Shown piece after piece: positions 1 to 9,220 of a stretch of DNA of 64,000 bases; the stretch's first letter is position 1, and each line of letters begins with the position of its first letter. Origin of the DNA: Planctomycetes bacterium syqfu (GTDB lineage: Bacteria > Planctomycetota > Phycisphaerae > Phycisphaerales > Phycisphaeraceae); assembly GCA_020974905.1 (NCBI GenBank), contig CP087563.1:2976001-3040000 (forward strand), written 5' to 3'. Position numbers and translations under genes: made by a program. The notes below the pieces were generated by a model. It saw only the letters and a program-made list of their open reading frames with translations. It made no database searches and was not told the origin of the DNA.

Positions 1-2405
1 TGTTTTGTAAAAAGTGAGAGTATCTCCTGAAATGCAGGCTCATGCTCAATCACTTCGTTGGCATGCCATCTCTTGAAAACAAAATCATGCAGATAGCGGT
101 CAGTCAGTTCCTGACGGTAGCCAGACGTTTCCATACCATAAGCTTTGGGGCCAAGGTAAATCGCAGCGTATTCTGTCAAAAAAGGTTCGGTTGCACTTGC
201 CTTAACATAATTGCTGCGACCACGTAACAATGTGGTGTACAATGGCAACCCAAACTCAACAACCATATATGGTTTATCACCATGCACCGACCAGTCACTT
301 AACCAGTTCTCACGTTCCTGTAACGGGATCATGTTCAGATAACAATTGGTAGTCTGGTAATCACCGACATTTCCACCAGAGTGCGAGGTGACAGGGCGGG
401 TCGGATCCATAGCATGAATCATGTCGACGGCCTGATAAGCTGGCTTGACGCGATGTTGGTAGACAGGACTGCCGGAGAGAAATTCTGATTGTCCGATGCG
501 TTTGGGATTTTGATCATCTCTGAAGCCGAATCGGTTGGCTGTAAAAACCCATGAAACAATCGAAGGATGATTGCTGACTCTTCGATAAGTTTCGTCAACC
601 TGTGTTTGCCACTGCCTCTGTACTTGTGGATCATCCCAATGAGACAGGTACGAGTTAATTTTGGGCAAGGGATAAATCAACAGCATGCCCTGTTCGTCAG
701 CGATATCTGCCCAGTGTCTGGCAAAACGATATGCTCCGCGTTGCTCGGGGCGTTGATGATCGGTGTAGAGTTCCAGTACATTAAAATTTGAGTGCAGATA
801 GCCACGAATTGCATTGGTAATCAGATGTCTATTTGATGCGTAAAACTGATGGCTATATACACGGTTGGGTTTCAAATGAATCAGCTTTTCATTGAGCAGA
901 AACTCTCGTCCATCAATACGAAATTCCCTGTAACCAAAACGCTGAGTATATTCATCCAGCAAATCGTCGGAGGTCATTTGCACATGGAGAGTATAAAGAT
1001 AAGGCTTGCCAACTTCCCATAAAATGGGATCCGACCAATTTTGGGTCAGATCAACGGTCTGCGATTCTGAAGGTTGCAACAGGCAGTTCTTCGAAAAGCG
1101 CAATACCTCCTTATTATCAGAATCCTTCACAATGGCAGTCAGTTCGACTGTTTGTGCCCGGCTAATTTTCGCAATATCAACCGCAACATCCAAACGTTTC
1201 TGTCGTACACTGGTCTGGATTACAACGCTTTGGACATGCATATTTTCAGGGCGTGATTCAAGCCAAACATCATCTGTCAGACCGCGTGTCTGCATGCTGG
1301 ATTTGATCTTGACCACCACGTCAGCGTCCATGTACTGATCAATGAACTTTTCATCACCAGTCGCTATGACTAATAGATCGAGCGTCGCTTCCTTCCCGGG
1401 TTGGACAACCCCGGTCAAGTCGACATCGCCTCCACCGGGCCAATGAACTTCACCAACCTCCCGTCCGTCAATAAATATTTTGGCATCCGTGGAAATTGAT
1501 TCGAAATGCAGGATGATCCGTCGCCCATGCCAATCAGTCGGCACTTTGATCCGACGTCTGTACCAAGCTCGATTTAATGTTTTCAATTGCATATCTTGCC
1601 AAGGCGACCCATTACCCTGAGCAATCACACCATCCAGTGACAGTCGCGTATCTGGCGAATACCATGAGCCGGGAACACGGATATAGCCCCATCCGTAAGC
1701 CAGTGGCTGGCTGTCGGACTTGAGCCTTGCAGGCATAAAGCCCCACAAACCGTTTAGTACTTGTCGAGATCGCGTAGCTGAAACGGTTTGAACCGGCTCC
1801 TGCCCCCAATACATTTTTTCGTCATCAGGCAGCACCGCATCAATCAATGCACCACGTTCAAAGGCAATCATCTTGAGATCTGAACACTCCAATGATCCAG
1901 TGGCATGTAAAAGCCCCGGCACGATCGTCAGGGTTTTGGCACCTTTGGGGATCGAATAATCCATTGTGAAGGTGAACCAATCCGTATCAGTTTTTATGTC
2001 CGGGCGTTTGGGCCATCCCCCAATCTGCTTGTTGTCAGCATTTTTAAAATACACTCCAACCTGCGCTGTCTGCCATCCGAGTTTGCCGACTTTAAGGTCA
2101 GTGGTTTTCAAACGTATACTCATGTGAAGTTTGACCCAGTGAGGATCAAGCGGGACTGTACGACTGAGCTTGACTTGTTGTTTGGGCTGGTCATTGGTTA
2201 GCCGAACGATATTGGAACCTGTATCCTGCCGAATAATCGAAATACAATTCTTCGTATACGTCGACCAGCCCACAATGTCATTGCTTTGGTCTTGGCCAGT
2301 TTGAAATGTGCCGTTAACATCCACTTCATGCACCCCGCTGGAGGATGCTCCAAAGCTATATGGACATAGGATAAGTAATAGAATTACTGAAAATCGATAA
2401 TACAT
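1..2405 (-). CDS. Secreted glycoside hydrolase family 2 protein (beta-galactosidase-like), 3' end outside window
   Basis: The frame is open from the ATG at 2405 to the left edge (801 residues visible), so the C-terminus is missing. A signal peptide (hydrophobic residues 5-19) points to export. The middle reads as a GH2 enzyme: a jelly-roll sugar-binding region with the motif GRRIILHF, then the TIM barrel with NHPSIVSW at residues 612-619 and the nucleophile-type motif VVEFG with Glu717. The acid/base Glu normally found a few residues after the NHPS..W motif is not seen; the stretch reads VFTANRFG with Arg625 near that place. The family hydrolyses beta-galactosides or glucuronides, but the altered site leaves the substrate open. 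The gene is followed upstream by a pseudopilin-like gene and a LacI regulator, as in planctomycete sugar-use loci. Confidence 0.8.
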   Translation of the reverse strand, partial: MYYRFSVILLLILCPYSFGASSSGVHEVDVNGTFQTGQDQSNDIVGWSTYTKNCISIIRQDTGSNIVRLTNDQPKQQVKLSRTVPLDPHWVKLHMSIRLKTTDLKVGKLGWQTAQVGVYFKNADNKQIGGWPKRPDIKTDTDWFTFTMDYSIPKGAKTLTIVPGLLHATGSLECSDLKMIAFERGALIDAVLPDDEKMYWGQEPVQTVSATRSRQVLNGLWGFMPARLKSDSQPLAYGWGYIRVPGSWYSPDTRLSLDGVIAQGNGSPWQDMQLKTLNRAWYRRRIKVPTDWHGRRIILHFESISTDAKIFIDGREVGEVHWPGGGDVDLTGVVQPGKEATLDLLVIATGDEKFIDQYMDADVVVKIKSSMQTRGLTDDVWLESRPENMHVQSVVIQTSVRQKRLDVAVDIAKISRAQTVELTAIVKDSDNKEVLRFSKNCLLQPSESQTVDLTQNWSDPILWEVGKPYLYTLHVQMTSDDLLDEYTQRFGYREFRIDGREFLLNEKLIHLKPNRVYSHQFYASNRHLITNAIRGYLHSNFNVLELYTDHQRPEQRGAYRFARHWADIADEQGMLLIYPLPKINSYLSHWDDPQVQRQWQTQVDETYRRVSNHPSIVSWVFTANRFGFRDDQNPKRIGQSEFLSGSPVYQHRVKPAYQAVDMIHAMDPTRPVTSHSGGNVGDYQTTNCYLNMIPLQERENWLSDWSVHGDKPYMVVEFGLPLYTTLLRGRSNYVKASATEPFLTEYAAIYLGPKAYGMETSGYRQELTDRYLHDFVFKRWHANEVIEHEPAFQEILSLFTK

Positions 2406-2458
2406 TAGTGCGGCCTTAAAATAAGTGGTTTTACAGTGTCTTTGACAGGCTGTATTAA

Positions 2459-3265
2459 TCACGGTACGGAATAAACCTGATTACTGCTATATGAAACTGA
2501 ATCTATGAGCGCCTGTTCACCCATCAATTTGACATGCCCATCGGGAAAAGCAGCATTAGCGCTATCGCTGTGTCGGCGTTGTACGACGCCATGATGTGGA
2601 GAGGGTGTACCAGATTTAAATGTAGGAGCCTGCAATGGTATCGTCGAGTTCCCAAGTACATAATTTCCCGTTATCGTATCTGCCATATAGGGCCTATCGT
2701 TAATTAATGTTGAAAAACGAGGGAACCAAGCTGAGTCACTGGTATCATGCCCGATCATCCAAGTCTCTGCTTTATAACGATCATGGACGCGCACGCCATA
2801 TGACCAGGCACCACAAACCTCACCTGGATCAAAAGTCATTCCACTGACTGTCGCACCACCCCAAGTAAAATCCGGACAAAAACTGACAGTCTTGTGTGAA
2901 ACTTCCGTAACGCCGACACAATCCCGACCGCCCTTGGTCCATGTATTTTTACGTATGAATGTTTTGGGCAGATATCCGCAGACACGAAGCAGATCAGACC
3001 AATACCGTGCTGCGCATGCCGGCGGGTCGCTGGAACTGGCAGTTGATGTAAATGGACTCCAACCATTGCTGGGCATGCCAAAATCATTAAAATCATTGGC
3101 ATACATCTGCACGCCTATCATGCATTGCCGCATTCCACTCATGCATTTGGCTGTCATGGCAGCTTTGCGCGCTTTACCCAATGCCGGCAGCAAAATGGAT
3201 ATCAGAATAGAAATGATGGAAATCACCACCAACAGTTCAATGAGTGTAAAACCTTTGCGTTTCAC
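2459..3265 (-). CDS. Pseudopilin-like protein, type II secretion N-terminal methylation motif and H-X9-DG signature
   Basis: The start is taken as the GTG at 3265 because GGAGG lies 7 bases upstream; a longer in-frame start at 3304 lacks a good ribosome site. The protein begins VKRKGFTLIELLVVISI, the class III leader cleaved at G/F with the conserved Glu at +5, followed by a hydrophobic helix. Near the C-terminus a His is followed nine residues later by DG (PDGHVK), the H-X9-DG pattern typical of the large planctomycete and Lentisphaerae family of pilin-like proteins. Its role is unknown; the family is probably assembled or anchored at the membrane and often sits beside sugar-use genes, as here. 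Several Cys residues occur in the globular part. Confidence 0.85.
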   Translation of the reverse strand: MKRKGFTLIELLVVISIISILISILLPALGKARKAAMTAKCMSGMRQCMIGVQMYANDFNDFGMPSNGWSPFTSTASSSDPPACAARYWSDLLRVCGYLPKTFIRKNTWTKGGRDCVGVTEVSHKTVSFCPDFTWGGATVSGMTFDPGEVCGAWSYGVRVHDRYKAETWMIGHDTSDSAWFPRFSTLINDRPYMADTITGNYVLGNSTIPLQAPTFKSGTPSPHHGVVQRRHSDSANAAFPDGHVKLMGEQALIDSVSYSSNQVYSVP

Positions 3266-3343
3266 GATATTTCCTCCAATACTCTTTTCATTCTTGTATT
3301 GCATGAGAACTGATTAATATCAACCACAATTCTACCCCTTGCG

Positions 3344-4360
3344 TTATGTTCGTTTCGGTCCCCATGCCGTGTTGCCGATGATCCATTGCCCAGGTATCCG
3401 GCGGGATGCGACCTGATGTGTTTTGTTATTTAAAACCGAAAGCATCATGTCCGCGGCCTGACGCCCCATTTCAAAACGGTCGTTGGTCACTCTGCACAAA
3501 CCCGGCCAAGCTTCGTAAACTTCCGGCGTCTCATCACAGCAAACCAACCCATAATCCCGACCAATCGTCAAACCCAAAGATGAAGCCCCGACCAACACAG
3601 CTTGAGCAGCATGCGTGTTGTATGCCACCACCACCGTATCAGGCTTAAGCAGTTGCGGCAGTTGTGTGTAGATCCAACGTTTCTGCTCCGGTTTGGACCA
3701 TGGGGTCAGTGTATCAAACGCAATACCACGAGCCGCACATGTCTCAACGATGGCATCTGAACGATCGTGCAAACTGAAATGCCCGGAGGGTGATACAGAC
3801 ATCCCCGCCCAAAGCACGCGACGATACCCCAGGCTCACGATATGTTCAGCGACACATCGGCCGACCTGCGACTCATCACGCCTCAGACAGTTGTGTTCAT
3901 CATCACGATTCGAATCCACCCAAAGGCAACGCGGCATCTGCTCGGTGACCCAATCCACCACCGTATCGGGGAAGTGACTAAAGGCAATCAGACCGTCAAG
4001 GACATGCTCACGAAAGACACGTGAACGGCGACGATTGCCCAAATCGCCAATGCGCACCACATTCAGCAAGTAGTCCTCGGGTTCCAACCGTGAATTGATA
4101 CCCAGCAAAAGTGTGAATGCAGCGAGATTATGAAAGCGATGCCCATCTTCATTTCGCAGCAAAAGCCCGATCTGACGGGTCTTTTGACTCCTCATAGTGC
4201 GCGCAGCAGCATTGGGGACATACCCCATCTCATGCGCGGTACTGATCACACGCTGGCGTGTTTCAGGTCGAAACAGATGACCCTGGCCATTTAAAACCTT
4301 ACTGACAGTCTGCCAGGACAATCCAGCTTGCTCTGCAACATTCTTGAGCGTAACGGTCAT
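3344..4360 (-). CDS. LacI/GalR-family transcriptional regulator
   Basis: A 338-residue protein of typical family length. The N-terminal helix-turn-helix reads TLKNVAEQAGLSWQTVSKVL (residues 4-23), with the hinge region at about 46-58, followed by a periplasmic-binding-protein-like sugar-sensing domain (RQIGLLLRNED onward, RRVLWAGMS, and the C-terminal VTNDRFEMGRQAADMML). The family represses sugar-use genes until an inducer binds. The neighbouring GH2 and pseudopilin-like genes on the same strand are the likely targets, and a near-perfect palindrome 16 bp upstream of the start suggests autoregulation. Confidence 0.93.
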   Translation of the reverse strand: MTVTLKNVAEQAGLSWQTVSKVLNGQGHLFRPETRQRVISTAHEMGYVPNAAARTMRSQKTRQIGLLLRNEDGHRFHNLAAFTLLLGINSRLEPEDYLLNVVRIGDLGNRRRSRVFREHVLDGLIAFSHFPDTVVDWVTEQMPRCLWVDSNRDDEHNCLRRDESQVGRCVAEHIVSLGYRRVLWAGMSVSPSGHFSLHDRSDAIVETCAARGIAFDTLTPWSKPEQKRWIYTQLPQLLKPDTVVVAYNTHAAQAVLVGASSLGLTIGRDYGLVCCDETPEVYEAWPGLCRVTNDRFEMGRQAADMMLSVLNNKTHQVASRRIPGQWIIGNTAWGPKRT

Positions 4361-4376
4361 GAAATCCTCAAAATTA

Positions 4377-4404
4377 GAACGTGATAATCAATATTATTAC
4401 GTTC
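4377..4404. promoter_or_regulatory. Candidate LacI-family operator (12-bp arms, 4-bp spacer)
   Basis: GAACGTGATAAT at 4377-4388 and ATTATTACGTTC at 4393-4404 are inverted copies with a single mismatch. The site sits just upstream of the LacI-type gene start, the usual position for an autoregulatory operator. No second copy was noticed before the pseudopilin or GH2 genes. Confidence 0.6.
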
Positions 4405-4544
4405 GCATTATACTATGCTTTATTTTCAGGATGTCAAGATGCCCCATGAAAAATGTGATCATCGGGCTTTGCGTTCACAATGCTGACTGATCGTCTTGTT
4501 TTGATCCATTGCTCTTGAAAAGAGCTCTGGATCTGAGATATCCC

Positions 4545-4704
4545 TTACCGTCCAACAAAATCCGGAAGCGCATTGACCGCCCCATTGACATCGAGCAAGG
4601 CCGGATCGGTATAGAAGTTGGTGGTCAACTCGATCCGGCTGTGCCGCATGGCAGCTTGTGCGACGCGGGGATGGACACCGGCTACGGCCAGGTGTGTGCC
4701 GAAC
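4545..4704 (-). pseudogene. 3' remnant of a tyrosine integrase (C-terminal about 52 codons)
   Basis: On the minus strand this piece reads in frame from FGTHLAVAGVHPRV through MRHSRIELTTNFYTD to NALPDFVGR and a stop at 4545-4547. It matches the ends of the two full integrases at 19391 and 51814 almost residue for residue, including the catalytic His and Tyr region, but homology stops abruptly at about 4704 and the N-terminal 400 residues are absent. It has the same orientation as the two full copies. I infer a relic left boundary of an older, decayed integrative element whose cargo may be the metal-resistance block that follows. Confidence 0.85.
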
Positions 4705-4934
4705 GGAGGGGGTATGGCAGTTTCCCGAGTTGATAATAAACTCTGTTCTTGGAATCATAATATTTTTCGCAATGTGATTTCGACACGATTTTCATGCCGA
4801 GCATCCTTGGCCATTGGACACTTGAGTTGCCGACATCGCTAATTAGACGTGGCAGTTCAATCAAGCCTTATTTGCAGATTGCATCGCATTAATCGACTGG
4901 ATCATATCAAACATCAAAAAAAATGAGGCAGGAT

Positions 4935-4963
4935 GGAACCTTAGCACCCTTGTGACTCGTTGA
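4935..4963 (+). promoter_or_regulatory. Predicted ECF sigma promoter before the efflux operon (GGAAC-N18-CGTTGA)
   Basis: GGAAC at 4935-4939 and CGTTGA at 4958-4963 with an 18-base spacer. The same pattern precedes the ECF sigma gene itself and four other genes of this island. It lies 10-16 bp before the first gene of the cluster, giving a short leader. Confidence 0.65.
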
Positions 4964-4978
4964 TCTGAGTGAGTGCGT

Positions 4979-5404
4979 ATGTCGATTAAACCAACCATCC
5001 TGTCCTGCATGGCCATCCTTGCAGTGTTTGCAGCCCCGTTGCAAGCTGCCTGTTGCCTATCAATGTCCCCAGTACCGGACCAGAATCATGCTGCACATGC
5101 GTGTTGTGATTCGCATCAGCAAAAGACTGCTGCCCCGTCTTTTACCCCGGACATGCAAGCAACTGCATCACCAATGCATTGCGATACATGCAATATGGGA
5201 CCACGACCGCAGCATCACCACAGCCATGATGGCAGCCGCATCGCTCCTGAACCCCCAACAGAGCCTGTTGCATGCTTTGCAAGCACCATGTTCATGACAC
5301 ACCAACTGGAATGGTCGAATCAGGTATATTATTCAAACGCTTTGTCCATCAGCGTCCCTGCGACAGCAACACTCGTTGCCCTGAACTGCCAATTCCGAAA
5401 TTAA
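4979..5404 (+). CDS. Exported Cys/His-rich protein, probable metal-binding
   Basis: About 141 residues with a signal peptide (TILSCMAILAVFAAPLQA) and then a small secreted body rich in Cys and His: AACCLSM, ACCDSHQQ, HCDTCNMG and HHHSHDG. No family is recognised. It is the first gene after a predicted ECF promoter and precedes the CusC-like gene, so a periplasmic role in metal binding or delivery to the efflux pump is likely. A GTG two codons earlier (4973) is an alternative start; neither has a strong ribosome site. Confidence 0.6.
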   Translation: MSIKPTILSCMAILAVFAAPLQAACCLSMSPVPDQNHAAHACCDSHQQKTAAPSFTPDMQATASPMHCDTCNMGPRPQHHHSHDGSRIAPEPPTEPVACFASTMFMTHQLEWSNQVYYSNALSISVPATATLVALNCQFRN

Positions 5405-5525
5405 AGAGGCGCAATAACCAGATTTCTGCGTCTTTGGCAGGTTATCGACTTGATGATCCCACCTATTTATCCGATGACATTTGCATGTTTCTATGCCAAT
5501 CGCTTTCTCAAACACGGACCAACCC

Positions 5526-6890
5526 ATGAGACATTTACTGACCATCGGGTGTCTTGGCAGTGCCTTGTTCCTGCTTGGCTGCCAATCACCATTTGACGAT
5601 TCGTTATACCAGCAATGGCAACGGGATCAATCACATGCTGCCCCGAGTGTACAAGCGCCAAATGCTGCGTCCGATACTCTCCCGGCTGATTCATTTTCCA
5701 AACCGCAATCCCTGGCAGATTTGATTGCTTATGCTCAAGCTCACAATCCGTCGCTTGAGGTTGCCCGGCATCGCATCGAGCAAGCCCAGCAAAGTATTGC
5801 CCAGGTGACCAGCCTGGATGACCCCATGTTCACACTGGCCCCAGTCGGGCAGATGGCACAAACCGCTGACGGTGAAGTCACATTGATGAGTTCACTGAGC
5901 CAGAAGCTGCCACTCTCGGACAAGCTCCAGGTTCGGGGGGATGTCGCCAAGCAACAGGTCAAAATTGCCACCGAGCAGTTACGGCAGACTCAACTGACCG
6001 TCACACGCGATGTCAAGCAAGCGTACTGGCGACACCAGTTGGCGATCAACACGCTTGACGTGCTGAACGAACAGCGCCAATTGATGCAGCAGTTTAATGA
6101 GTCAGCCAACGCAGCCTATCGTGCGGGGAAAACAGATCAGCAGGATTTACTGCGTATTGCCGTGGAAATTAGTTCGCTGGATAATCGCATCACCACGGCA
6201 ACCCAGCAACGTCAAAGTGCCTTGGCACGCCTGAACAGTCTGCTCAATCGTCCGGCATCGGCCCCGTTAACCATTGACAAACCAACCGAAGACTCGCAAG
6301 ACCCTTCGAGCCTTGATGATTGGCAGAAGCTGGCCTTCGACAACGATCCGCAACTGCGCATGGTTCACCTTGCCATTGAGCAGGCACGCAAACAACTGAA
6401 ACTGGCTCACCTTCAGCGTATTCCTGATCTGACTGTCATGCTTAACTATGCAGCGGTCTCTGACACCGGTACATCCATGGCAGCCGATGGCACCGATCAA
6501 CTTTATGCTGGCTTTGGGATCAATCTCCCCATCTGGCAGGACAAACTTGATGCCGCAGAAAAACAGGCCATCGCCCGCATCCGCGAATTAATCTCGCAGT
6601 TGGTTCAAGTGAATAACCAGTTGCAATACAGCGTGGCCGATGCTTACGAACGTGTTGAATCACAACGCAAGCAGGACGCACTGTATCACAGCACGATTCT
6701 GCCCCAGGCTCAACAAGCTGTGGACAGCGCATTAAGCCAATACCGTGCGGGGCGTGGCAACTTTCTGAATCTCATCGACAACTGGCGCAAGCTGCTGGAA
6801 ATCGAACTCATGACCCATCGCAATCATTCACTCTGGAAACAGGATCTGGCCCAATTGCAGTTCCTGGCATCCGTCGAGTCGATCCATTGA
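5526..6890 (+). CDS. cusC: CusC/CzcC-type outer-membrane efflux lipoprotein (TolC family)
   Basis: The start at 5526 puts a lipoprotein signal with lipobox LLGC at the N-terminus; an in-frame ATG 45 bases upstream would spoil it. The mature part has the TolC-family pattern of two long alpha-helical repeats (SLADLIAYAQAHNPSLEVARH and, in the second half, the equivalent stretch ending in DPQLRMVHLAIEQARKQLK). Family members form the outer-membrane channel of tripartite RND pumps. It is followed directly by adaptor and pump genes. The symbol marks the likely role; a divalent-metal CzcC role is not excluded. Confidence 0.88.
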   Translation: MRHLLTIGCLGSALFLLGCQSPFDDSLYQQWQRDQSHAAPSVQAPNAASDTLPADSFSKPQSLADLIAYAQAHNPSLEVARHRIEQAQQSIAQVTSLDDPMFTLAPVGQMAQTADGEVTLMSSLSQKLPLSDKLQVRGDVAKQQVKIATEQLRQTQLTVTRDVKQAYWRHQLAINTLDVLNEQRQLMQQFNESANAAYRAGKTDQQDLLRIAVEISSLDNRITTATQQRQSALARLNSLLNRPASAPLTIDKPTEDSQDPSSLDDWQKLAFDNDPQLRMVHLAIEQARKQLKLAHLQRIPDLTVMLNYAAVSDTGTSMAADGTDQLYAGFGINLPIWQDKLDAAEKQAIARIRELISQLVQVNNQLQYSVADAYERVESQRKQDALYHSTILPQAQQAVDSALSQYRAGRGNFLNLIDNWRKLLEIELMTHRNHSLWKQDLAQLQFLASVESIH

Positions 6891-6922
6891 CACAACCCAA
6901 AAGAACAAGTGAGGACAAACCC

Positions 6923-9220
6923 ATGTCTACGGAACCATCAACACATAAAATCCCACGTTCCATACCCTTTAAAACCATGTCACTACTGCTGGTCGCAAGC
7001 CTGGTCTCGCTTGCCATCGGTGTGTACTTTGCCAAGCCGATCGGTAAGACCGTCGCCAAACTCAAACCGCAATCGCAGACCTCAGACGATGGCCACGATC
7101 ATGCTGGTGTGACGCAATATTCCACCTGCGGTATGCACCCGTGGATCATCCTGCCCAATCCCGGTGCGTGCCCGATTTGCGGGATGGACCTGGTCCCCCT
7201 GGACCCGGCCAAGTTCACCGGCGAGATTGCCATCGACCCGGTCGTGGTACAGAACATGGGCGTGCGCACCGAAAAAGTTGCTGCCGGCCCGTTGGTCAAA
7301 AATATTCGCACCGTGGGCACAGTCGATTACAACGAAACACTCGTCCGTGACATCAACATCAAGATTTCCGGGTGGATTGAAAAATTACACATTGATTACC
7401 TCGGTGCCAAGGTCAAGCAAGGCGATCCTTTGATGGAGATTTATTCGCCAGACCTGTATGCCGCCCAGGAAGAATATCTCATCGCCTACCGCGCCCAACA
7501 ACAGCAGGCTCAAGCCAATTCCACGCTGCTTGAATCAGCCCAAACGCGCTTGCGTTACTACGACATCACCGATGCCCAGATCGCCCAACTGCAAAATGAT
7601 GACAAACCCAGTAAGACGATGACGCTGCAAAGCCCGTACACCGGCGTGGTCATTGCCAAGCATGCCAACGAAGGCATGAAAGTCGATCCGGGCATGCAGG
7701 TGCTGCGCATCGCCGACCTTTCCAAAATCTGGGTCATTGTCACCCTATACGAATATCAACTGCCCTATATCCAGCTGGACAATAAGGCGACGATGAGTTT
7801 GCCTTACATTCCCGGTCATACCTTTGAAGGCACGGTGGTCTACATCTACCCGTTCCTGGATAAGAAAACACGTGAAGTGCAGGTCCGTCTTGAATTCGAT
7901 AACCCCGATGGTCTGCTCAAGCCGGGCATGTTCGCCAATGTCTCGCTGGAAAATCGACTGGCAGATGAACGCACACTCGCACCACGTGAAGCCATCATCG
8001 ACACCGGCGCAAGACAGGTTGCTTTTGTCGCCCTGGGGAAAGGACGTTTTGAACCGCGTGATGTCATCACCGGCGTACGGACCGAAAATGATCGCATCGA
8101 AGTTCTCCAGGGACTCAAACCCGGTGAAACCGTCGTGACCTCCGGCCAATTCCTGCTGGACAGCGAAGCCAAAATCCGTGCAGCATTGGCCCGCATGATC
8201 CAGGGAGATAATGGCAATGACGTTCAAGTCGTCTCCGATACCCAGGCGGCTGGCACCATGCCCGCTTTACCCGATGCATTTGCTAACGCCTTGAACCAGG
8301 TGATCGATGCGTACCTGGCCATCGGCAAGCAATTGTCCAATGACAGCATCGAACATGTCGCCCATCATGCGACAACACTCACACAAGCCATCAACACGTT
8401 GACCGCACAATCCATGCCGGGTAATGAACACTTCTGGCATCAGCACATGCAGATCAAGGATGCCTTACAGGCTTCCGAAGTCTTGACCAATGTTAAAGAC
8501 ATCAAGCAGGCACGTGAGCAGTTTGCACTCGTCAGTATCAACCTGCAACAACTGCTCAAGGACACCGGCGTGCCAGCCAGTCTCGGGCAGACCATTGATG
8601 CCCTGCACTGCCCGATGTTCCGTAACACCCAAGGCGGTAGCCATTGGTTGCAGACGCATGGCGATGTCAAGAATCCATACTTCGGCCAATCCATGCTCGA
8701 CTGCTCGGACAAACAGGAATCATTGCCCATTGCCGGTCAAGCATCGCAGCAAATGACTGATGCCATGTCGAGCAACTTACCCGACGATCCGGCTCAGTTG
8801 CTTGGCCAACTCATTGACCGTTACCTTGCCATACAACACCAATTGACACTGAATCAGATGGACGGGATTGTCGAACAGCTTGCTTCATTCAAACAGCTCA
8901 CCGGACAACTGGCATCAAAACTGCCTGCAAAACAAGCCCCAAACGCAACAGCGATCCTTCAGACATCAGACCTGGACACGCGTGATATCAAGTCCTTGCG
9001 TCGTGGCTTTGCCGATCTCTCGGATGCGATGATCACTTTGGTTCAAGCCAGTAAATCGGAACTGCCGTTACAGCGGAACCTGTACCAGGCTTATTGCCCG
9101 ATGGTCAAAAAGAACTGGTTGCAGGCGGACGAAACAATCCGCAATCCCTACGCCCCACAGATGCTTGACTGTGGCAGCATCAAGACACAACTGACTCAAA
9201 CGGATGGGGGTGAAAAATGA
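6923..9220 (+). CDS. cusB: CusB-type RND periplasmic adaptor with N-terminal heavy-metal-binding domain and duplicated C-terminal Cys motifs
   Basis: The ATG at 6923 is preceded by GAGGA and is preferred to an upstream TTG (6887). Order: one N-terminal membrane segment (about residues 20-36), a heavy-metal-binding domain (YSTCGMHP..., then CPICGMDLVPL), a membrane-fusion-protein core with barrel-sandwich and beta-barrel parts (SPDLYAAQEEYL, LRIADLSKIWVI, GMFANVSL), and an unusual C-terminal extension of about 330 residues holding two repeats of the DUF3347 kind, each with CPM ... NPY ... MLDC. The adaptor links pump and outer channel and hands metal to the pump. The stop overlaps the pump start by 4 bases, suggesting translational coupling. 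Confidence 0.92.
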   Translation: MSTEPSTHKIPRSIPFKTMSLLLVASLVSLAIGVYFAKPIGKTVAKLKPQSQTSDDGHDHAGVTQYSTCGMHPWIILPNPGACPICGMDLVPLDPAKFTGEIAIDPVVVQNMGVRTEKVAAGPLVKNIRTVGTVDYNETLVRDINIKISGWIEKLHIDYLGAKVKQGDPLMEIYSPDLYAAQEEYLIAYRAQQQQAQANSTLLESAQTRLRYYDITDAQIAQLQNDDKPSKTMTLQSPYTGVVIAKHANEGMKVDPGMQVLRIADLSKIWVIVTLYEYQLPYIQLDNKATMSLPYIPGHTFEGTVVYIYPFLDKKTREVQVRLEFDNPDGLLKPGMFANVSLENRLADERTLAPREAIIDTGARQVAFVALGKGRFEPRDVITGVRTENDRIEVLQGLKPGETVVTSGQFLLDSEAKIRAALARMIQGDNGNDVQVVSDTQAAGTMPALPDAFANALNQVIDAYLAIGKQLSNDSIEHVAHHATTLTQAINTLTAQSMPGNEHFWHQHMQIKDALQASEVLTNVKDIKQAREQFALVSINLQQLLKDTGVPASLGQTIDALHCPMFRNTQGGSHWLQTHGDVKNPYFGQSMLDCSDKQESLPIAGQASQQMTDAMSSNLPDDPAQLLGQLIDRYLAIQHQLTLNQMDGIVEQLASFKQLTGQLASKLPAKQAPNATAILQTSDLDTRDIKSLRRGFADLSDAMITLVQASKSELPLQRNLYQAYCPMVKKNWLQADETIRNPYAPQMLDCGSIKTQLTQTDGGEK

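Noticed and set aside
4459-4758. A 99-residue minus-strand frame as a gene
   Set aside because: It is out of frame with the clear integrase C-terminal remnant, which explains the same DNA better.
7745-8227. 160-residue minus-strand frame
   Set aside because: Lies opposite the CusB-type gene; a shadow of strongly coding DNA with no ribosome site or family.
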